From Oikopleura dioica (Eukaryota > Chordata > Appendicularia > Copelata > Oikopleuridae), in assembly GCA_907165135.1 (NCBI GenBank), contig OU015569.1, positions 6,510,001-6,574,000 on the forward strand: DNA of 64,000 nt, written 5' to 3'. Position numbers and translations under genes: made by a program. Below are positions 57,831-64,000 of this stretch, piece after piece. How positions within the stretch are numbered: the first letter of the stretch is position 1; each line of letters starts with the position of its first letter. The notes below the pieces were generated by a model. It had not been told where the DNA came from, searched no databases, and worked only from the letters and a program-made list of their open reading frames with translations.

Positions 57831-58823
57831 TAAAAATTAAGGTAAGATGCTTCCGTTTTCGTCAAAGGTTCGCCTTTCGTTACAATCATTTGATTTTCGA
57901 GTAAACATATTAAGTATCGAGCCTTTCTCCTGACATTTCCCGGCAGCCACTTATCTGCTGTAAATATAAATTGAAATCACCAATAAAAATAAAAACTGCC
58001 ATCTTGTTTGTTTTGATTGATAAAGGAGCGCGATACTATCCTCATATAAATTCTTTTTAAGAATAGGGCAAGCAGGTTATTCAAAGCAGGTCGCCCATGA
58101 CATATACTTTTTGTAAAAAAGGAGAAAGTTCTGTCGCATGGCATTCTTCGCGCGACGTGACATCCCTCTTTGACCTTGGAAGTTGGAACCGTGGGAATCC
58201 TCAACCTTTTTTATTTTTGCTCAAGCCCAAACAGGATACAGAGACATATTAAAAGAACAAGAAAAATTCAAGCAAACTGCGCAGTAAAAATCATTTCGCA
58301 ATCGTAATCAAATTTAATAACATGCATCAAATGCGTGGTGGCGGCACACGGGAGACCGTTTAGCAATTACTGATAACAAAGAAGACGAGAGATTGCTGCA
58401 CAGGAGCAGTCCGTCTTAGTAGTTGGACATCTATTTCAGGTATGATTGGGGAAAGATTAACTCAACTTGTTGTATGAAAATCATTATTTTGGTTGTCAAT
58501 TTCTTTATTACCATTTGTAACATCTTTACCCCATTTAGATAATTTTAGGAATTTCAGTGATTTCTAGCTGCTTATTACGTATTTGTTAGTTCATTTCTAA
58601 TCGTTTTTCGAATGTTTAGATTATGGCGCTGGAACGTAAGCATTCCAAATATTACATGCGAAAAATGATTGTTCTGATTTTTAAGAAGTACCAACTGATG
58701 GCGTCGACCATCAGACGCAACGCCTCCTTGGCCACACCATTACAAATAGCGAAAAATTAAGATTGGTGTCTTGAAAATAATATTTTTTAATTAACCGAAC
58801 TTCTTTGACTCCTATAAAGAAGT
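57831..58823. other. Spacer with a possible small upstream exon pair
   Basis: A short two-exon reading (58623-58635, strong gtaagc donor, 50-nt intron, then 58686-58774) gives MALEQVPTDGVDHQTQRLLG and about 13 more residues. It may be the true N-terminus of the SLC43-like transporter, if joined by a non-canonical splice at about 58765, or a separate micropeptide. The remainder shows nothing. Confidence 0.35.
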
Positions 58824-60774
58824 ATGAGAGATTTTCACCTATCCAATGGCATCTCCTACTTTCTATCTATGTGTGAAGTACTATTCTATGCTGGCGTTGT
58901 ATATGGCTTCGGATTTGTACAGTATATTCTTGAGTAGGGCCAGATATGCATAGACAATATATTTTTGAAGAAAATAGAAGTTTTCTAAACTTTGAATTCT
59001 ATACTTTTCTGATCCTCTGTGAGAACTTGAAGGAGTTTTTTGGAATGAGCTATGCTTTGACCCAACAAATCCGGAACACATCGACAAATGTAATGTCAAC
59101 TGTGATACTAAATGTGATAATAATACACTAAAAATCAGCTGCCCGGAAGAACTCACGAAAGTTCCTTGCCCAGAGTAAGAAAATTTTAGAAGAAATGCTT
59201 ACTGATATTTTCTAAAGATCTCAGGCGGAGTTCAACTCAATATACACGTGGTTCCTTCTCAGTTCTAGTTTAACAGTGCTTATGCTCGACCCTATTCTCA
59301 ACAGATTTGGCATATTTGTTTGTCGCTTTATTTGTGTTCTTTTCACGACTGGGGGGCTTGTTTGCTTGTGTCTTTACGGTAAGATTTAATTTAGAATAAC
59401 TTCCATTCCTTGGGGTCCATCCTCAAGCAGACACAAGAATTTTATCATAGAGACGAATCCGTACTTGCTTTGGGGAGCATGGCAGCTGATGGGTGTGTCG
59501 GCAACAATGTACATAATCATGAATATCCGGGAACAATGTGCACTTTATCCGAATTCTTCTGGAATCACACTTGGCCTTATTAATGGTTTTTTCGATGCAT
59601 CAGGTTCTTCATAAGAATACAAGTGTTCATTTGATCAACATATTTAGCTGGAGTCTTCCTTGCCTTTAAATTTATCTACGATGCAGATCTTCCTAACGTG
59701 ACGGTCCCACAGATGTTTTCTTACTACACGATGGGAGTTGGTCTCATCTGGGTCAAGCTCTTCTTTTTCTGCCCTCGCTATGACGTCAAAAAAGAAGAAA
59801 ACTACACTATTCTATCGGATTCGTTCGTAGGCAGCTTCTTCAAGAGCACAAAGATCGAAACGGTCGAGACTAAAGTCGAAGAAGTGAAGCCAGTAACGTG
59901 GCAAGAGTACAAAAAGTCCGTCTTCAGTCTCAACTTCCTGCTTTTCAATATTTTCTCAATCATAACCACCTTGAGAATATCGTCTATTCCTATTTGGATT
60001 CTCCCATGGCTCAAGTGGACATTTCAGGATTTCCCGGAGGACGAAGCCAGCGAATTGGTCTCTAAAAACATGGACATTTACGGAATCATGTTCTATGCGA
60101 GTATTATCATTTGTCCGATTCCTGGTAAGTTTTAACAATGGATTTTGCTTTAATATTTTTAAGGGATGATTCTGAAAGGCATAGAAAAATTTATTTGCAA
60201 AGAAAAACTTAGAGCCGAATATTACGGCTTAATTTGGTTTTCTCTTTTTACTGCCTTGTTTTGCGCCGTTCTGTCCTTTCAAATGTGCATTATTGGTTCA
60301 GAGGCTAATGCTACTTCCTTAGTCATAGAATTTTCATTTTTGAGGTAAGTGATTTTTTCTTTCTGTATGAAAAATGCTTCTAAAGGACAATTTATTTCAT
60401 CTCAAGAAGCATGTATCTATTTCAACAGTTTCCAGCGGAGCATTTTGGCCTTCTTTATGGCATCTGTATTTTCATGCTGGCTGGCACTCAGTATGCGATC
60501 GAGCCTCTTTTCAAACTTATACAGGAACTGGTTTAACTCTCAAAGAATAAGCAAGCATTCTTTGGCTTCAATTAATAAACCATCAAAGGGAACTGAAGGA
60601 GAAATGGACTTTGTTCTAGTTTCATTTTCTATGGGCATCGCTTGCGCCGCCTGTATTTACCTACCAATCTACAATGTGATTGTAGCCAAGAGATTTCTGA
60701 CGAAGCGCGACTCTTCTCAAAATCGTAATGACTCGATGATGTCGAAAAAAGACACTTTCGCCGATGAACTCTAG
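58824..60774 (+). CDS. SLC43-like major-facilitator transporter
   Basis: Eight exons (58824-58932, 59024-59174, 59218-59378, 59451-59603, 59648-60124, 60164-60344, 60407-60530, 60589-60774) give 513 aa with about 12 hydrophobic helices. The pattern matches the SLC43 (LAT3/LAT4) branch: TM1 FLSMCEVLFYAGVVYGFGF; a Cys-rich first extracellular loop (NVNCDTKCDNN); TM2 followed by LNRFG; GLINGFFDASAGVFLAFKF; a long central cytosolic loop (VEEVKPVTWQEY); ITTLRISSIPIWIL; and FPAEHFGLLYGICIFMLAGT. SLC43 members carry large neutral amino acids by facilitated diffusion; the substrate here is inference. The first junction (58933-59023) cannot be canonical: frame requires AG-AG or GT-GA-like borders. An upstream two-exon extension may supply a longer N-terminus. 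Confidence 0.8.
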
Positions 60775-61268
60775 CTTATGCTAAAACTGTACCAAAATAA
60801 ATTGTAGACATAAAGTGCCTTCCAAACTTTTGTTGCCAGACTCTCTTTTGTGTCGATCAGATCATTTGAACTAGGGATTTTCCTGTTTGAAAGAATCTGT
60901 GAAATCGAGAAGTAAGGATGATGGAGAAATTCTGGAGCGGCTCAGTTTGGCAAAGAAACATTCCTGTTCCTATCGATAAGGCAGGCCCGATGAGATTAGT
61001 TAGATCTTCACGTTGTCGTTTCTTCTAAGCGTAAGAGTATTTACGCGTTTTCGCCGCGGGCAACTTTTGGAACGCTGCGGGAGACTGATGAGAACTGAAG
61101 GTGCGCTGGACGAGTAAGAAGGCTCCATGTCCAGCGAGCGCTCGAACCCTTAACGCGCGGCGCAAAAATAAGTAAGGTCAAAGAAAAAAATGAATATGAA
61201 ACATTTTTTGTGATCCCTTTTTTAAAGAGAATAACCGCAGTAGTAGAGGATAGAATAGAGAATCGTCA
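60775..61268. other. Intergenic spacer
   Basis: 494 nt between two plus-strand genes, with an AATAAA signal near 60796. GC-rich patches (cgcggcgcaaaaa) but no frame of interest. The spacing is too wide for a typical tight operon pair. Confidence 0.5.
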
Positions 61269-63462
61269 ATGAAGAATAGCAGTTTAAGAATACAGTTAAA
61301 ATGCATTTACACCTTCTTGCTTGGATCTGCAGTTGCCAGCTTTGACTCTATAGGTGTTCAAGCACCAGTTACATTCAAATGGACAGAAGTAGAGACTCCT
61401 GCCACTCCGAAGCCGACAGAAGCTTGGGAAAGACATGTCAACTCGCAAGGAATCACAAACTGGGAAGAGCATTTAAGATCACAAGGCATTGACCCACAAG
61501 TATGTACTTAAAAGCTCGAGATTTATTTTTTGAATTCTAATCCTGAAAGATAAAATTAATTTTTGATTAAATAATTGATCTTCTTTTTACCGTATACAGT
61601 ATACTCGTTCGAGTATATTCGTTTACATGTTTTAAGGGGGTGGTGGTCGAATATTTTTGGCCACTATGCCAACATGGTTAAGAATTTGATATTCACTTTT
61701 TGAGAATTATTTTGGTCCGAATAATAGTTCGAAGAACTAAAGTTGCTACTTGTTCCGAGAGTTTCAATCAATAATCATCCATGAGAAAGATATTTCGACT
61801 GAACACCATAACTTGGCACATTTCGTGGGACTAAAACTTGCTAATAATATTAACGAAAGTATTCCCGTTGATATTCAATAAGTTATTTCCTCTGAAGCAG
61901 TCTGAGCAATAAATGGCAGCGGTTGTTTAGAAGAAGGTCGGCACACGTTTGCCCACCAAACACGTGGAAATATTTAAGCTGGGCTCATACAAAACCGCGC
62001 GGTTTAGCCACAAACATTTACATCTAATGAAAACAATTATGTTCAATCGACAGGTTTATCTATCAACCTTTAAGTCTCATCACACGCAGCAAAATTCCGA
62101 AGACCAATGGTACAATCCGATGCTAGAATGCAAACAAGGGTTGGCATTCAACGGAGATACAGCTCCCACTCCACAAGTAAAATTTCACTGCCCAATACCG
62201 GGACTGTTATTTCTGTTTTAGGGGAAAATGAGATACATGGCTACCCCTAGCTATCCCTCAAGAACTCTGGGTGTATTCAAATGCAAGTGGACAATTCAGA
62301 GGTAAAGAATAGAACTTGTCGTTTCTTGTGAATAACAATTTGCTAGGGGCGAAGGTCCTCTAATAAAGCTCATTTTCAACTCAATCGACTTCGAGTGCAA
62401 CGGGCTCAACCCAAAAGTCAAATCATGGGGAACGGCGAATCACGTGCAAATTACCGACAAAGGGAACGTAAAGACAATTTATTGCGGCAAAAAACAAGAG
62501 GAATCATATTACACCAACTCTGACGAAATCGATGTTGAGATTCAGGTACAAACACGACCCTTTCAAAGAATATTAACTTGGAACTCGAAGGTCAATACTG
62601 CTGGATTCGGCAAGCGAGGATCAAGAGTCCAAATAATCTACCAAACTGTAAAAGCCAAAGGACGCCCCATTATCCGTCAACCAAATCAGCAATCCGTAAA
62701 GGCAAAAACTACACCGGCAGGAACGTCTCATAAATCTCGCTGCATTATTTTTTCAAATATATCTTTCGTCTTGTATTTTTTGTGAGACCGAATAGGACCG
62801 ATCGGAGGTTTTACGCTAGCTCCCGCCCCAACGTTACCTCCGGTCATGGCTAGCAGTAACAACGTCGCTTCACGAAAACCGCTAGTCAATCAAAACTCGG
62901 GAACCTGGAATCGTGCCGCAATCGTCCCCTCTACTAATCAAATTCATCCGAATCAACAGCCAAATCAACCACCGGGGAGTGTTCACTTCATTCCCAAAAA
63001 CCATAACAACGGTGCTTTTTACCCGCAGCTAAATACCAACCAATACATCAACTATGCGGATTATCATACAACAACCCCGCTTCCGGGCGGCAACGCGAAA
63101 GGATCGGTTCAAAAAATTATAAAAATGAAGATGAATAACCACTTTCTAATTTGATTCTCTTAAAATTCAGGGCATGTATTGAACTAAAAATAGTTGCCGC
63201 TACTTCAACTGAAGCATCCGAAATAACGAAAGGAGGTTTGGGTATCGCCATCGGTGGAATAATCGTACTGCTGGTGATAGGAGCAGTCTTGTTGGCAATT
63301 CGAAAAGTAAAACAGAAGGTTGAGGAATGGCGAAGACCAAAAGAACACTCGCCTGTGGGCACTGTGCCTAACGTAGTCACTTTTGTCAACGAGCTCGTCG
63401 ATGAGAGCAATAAAAAGACGGTCTCTCAAGAACCACTTCGCAGTAAAACTTCTGAGCAATGA
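61269..63462 (+). CDS. CUB-domain single-pass membrane protein
   Basis: Exons 61269-61499, 62054-62176, 62222-62301, 62347-62720, 62796-63129 and 63171-63462 join in phase to 477 aa. It has a signal peptide (KCIYTFLLGSAVAS), then repeats of a local W-E-x-H-x-x-S-Q-G-I motif (AWERHVNSQGITNWEEH). One CUB-like domain follows (MATPSYPSRTLGVFKCKWTI, IKLIFNSIDFEC, TIYCGKKQEESYYTNS). A Pro/Asn-rich stalk leads to a membrane helix (LGIAIGGIIVLLVIGAVLLA) and a charged cytosolic tail. CUB domains mediate extracellular protein binding. Introns at 62721-62795 and 63130-63170 start with GA; only those borders keep TTPAG-PIGGF and KIIKMK-ACIEL in frame. Ligand unknown. Confidence 0.75.
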
Positions 63463-63729
63463 ATCTCTTCAATATTGAGCTGTACATTTAACGAACAAAT
63501 TTCGCAAAAAGCTGATAAATTTGTAACTGTATAATAAATAACTGAATAAAATTCAAACTAAAACAAGAAGGAATTTTCGTTCATCGCATAAGAAATTCGT
63601 ACGATTCTTACTATTTGGACTTAGTTTATTCAGTACAGTGGAATTGGCAGTGTAACTGATTTTACATTGGCTTTCGTCAGATAAATTTGAACTTCATGAA
63701 AAGATTTCTAATTCAGATTTGAATGATAT
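63463..63729. other. Convergent 3' spacer
   Basis: Shared 3' flanks of the CUB gene and the minus-strand gene, with AATAAA near 63533. No gene. Confidence 0.5.
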
Positions 63730-63963
63730 TCAGAACTTTTTTGCTTTTTTTGCTGGTTTTTCGCTCTCTCCGTTGTTATCTGTTAATTTCGGAAGAGTAT
63801 CACGGTTGGGGCGATCGTTTAATTCAAGATTTTTTGCTGTCAACTCTTCCCCGACCTCACTTTCGTCGAGCTCGTAGTCGGACTCGCTATTCGGACTCAA
63901 ATCGTGCTGGCTATAATTTTGCTTGAGCGTTTTTTTCAAGTCGAAGACAAAATACTGAAGCAA
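63730..63963 (-). CDS. 3' part of a charged, probably nuclear protein (cut by the right edge)
   Basis: A minus-strand frame of 77 codons ends at 63730. It is polar and acidic in the middle (SPNSESDYELDESEVGEEL) and ends with a basic cluster (SEKPAKKAKKF) that looks like a nuclear localisation signal. A Met at 63963 is in frame and could be the start, but the frame may come from an exon beyond the window. No domain was recognised. Confidence 0.45.
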   Translation of the reverse strand: MLQYFVFDLKKTLKQNYSQHDLSPNSESDYELDESEVGEELTAKNLELNDRPNRDTLPKLTDNNGESEKPAKKAKKF

Positions 63964-64000
63964 CGTTAGCTTTTAATCGTATTGGTGCTCCTACATTAAC

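Overview
Eukaryotic nuclear DNA, most likely from an appendicularian tunicate (Oikopleura or a close relative). Evidence: animal gene families (USP22, V-ATPase subunit d, SLC6, SLC43, paired C2H2 zinc-finger proteins); many introns of only 23-90 nt; several introns whose reading frame and protein homology require GA-AG boundaries (also one GC-AG), a non-canonical class known from Oikopleura; and splice-acceptor-like sequence directly in front of several start codons, as expected where a spliced leader is added in trans. Exon structures were read by hand from frame continuity and remembered family sequences, with no transcript data.

Layout. 1-2.3 kb: end of a gene, a galactose-3-O-sulfotransferase-like gene, and a small single-pass membrane protein on the minus strand. 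2.3-6.2 kb: small genes mixed with mobile or hairpin DNA (a 27-nt-arm inverted repeat, an 846-bp piggyBac-like element, a 160-nt hairpin between two inverted copies of a small gene). 7.1-7.6 kb: a secreted, dibasic-rich peptide precursor (minus). 7.6-13 kb: gene-poor. 13.1-17.7 kb: a secreted, very basic protein with one FGF-like motif. 19.3-26.2 kb: compact cluster of V-ATPase d (minus), USP22, and an SLC6-type transporter.

26.2-33 kb is a gene desert. 33.1-39.2 kb holds a small two-finger zinc-finger gene spread over long introns. 41.0-43.7 and 45.9-49.0 kb hold two tandem, clearly paralogous multi-finger genes; the second carries a tRNA-Tyr gene in an intron. 50.1-57.8 kb: a serine-rich protein (minus), an unrecognised one-finger protein, a large Gln-rich protein (minus) and a small acidic protein. 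58.8-63.5 kb: an SLC43-like transporter and a CUB-domain membrane protein. The right edge cuts a minus-strand gene.

The gene-poor stretches surround the putative regulatory genes (secreted factor, zinc fingers), while housekeeping genes are packed tightly, a pattern described for compact appendicularian genomes. No prokaryotic features, CRISPR arrays or rRNA were seen.
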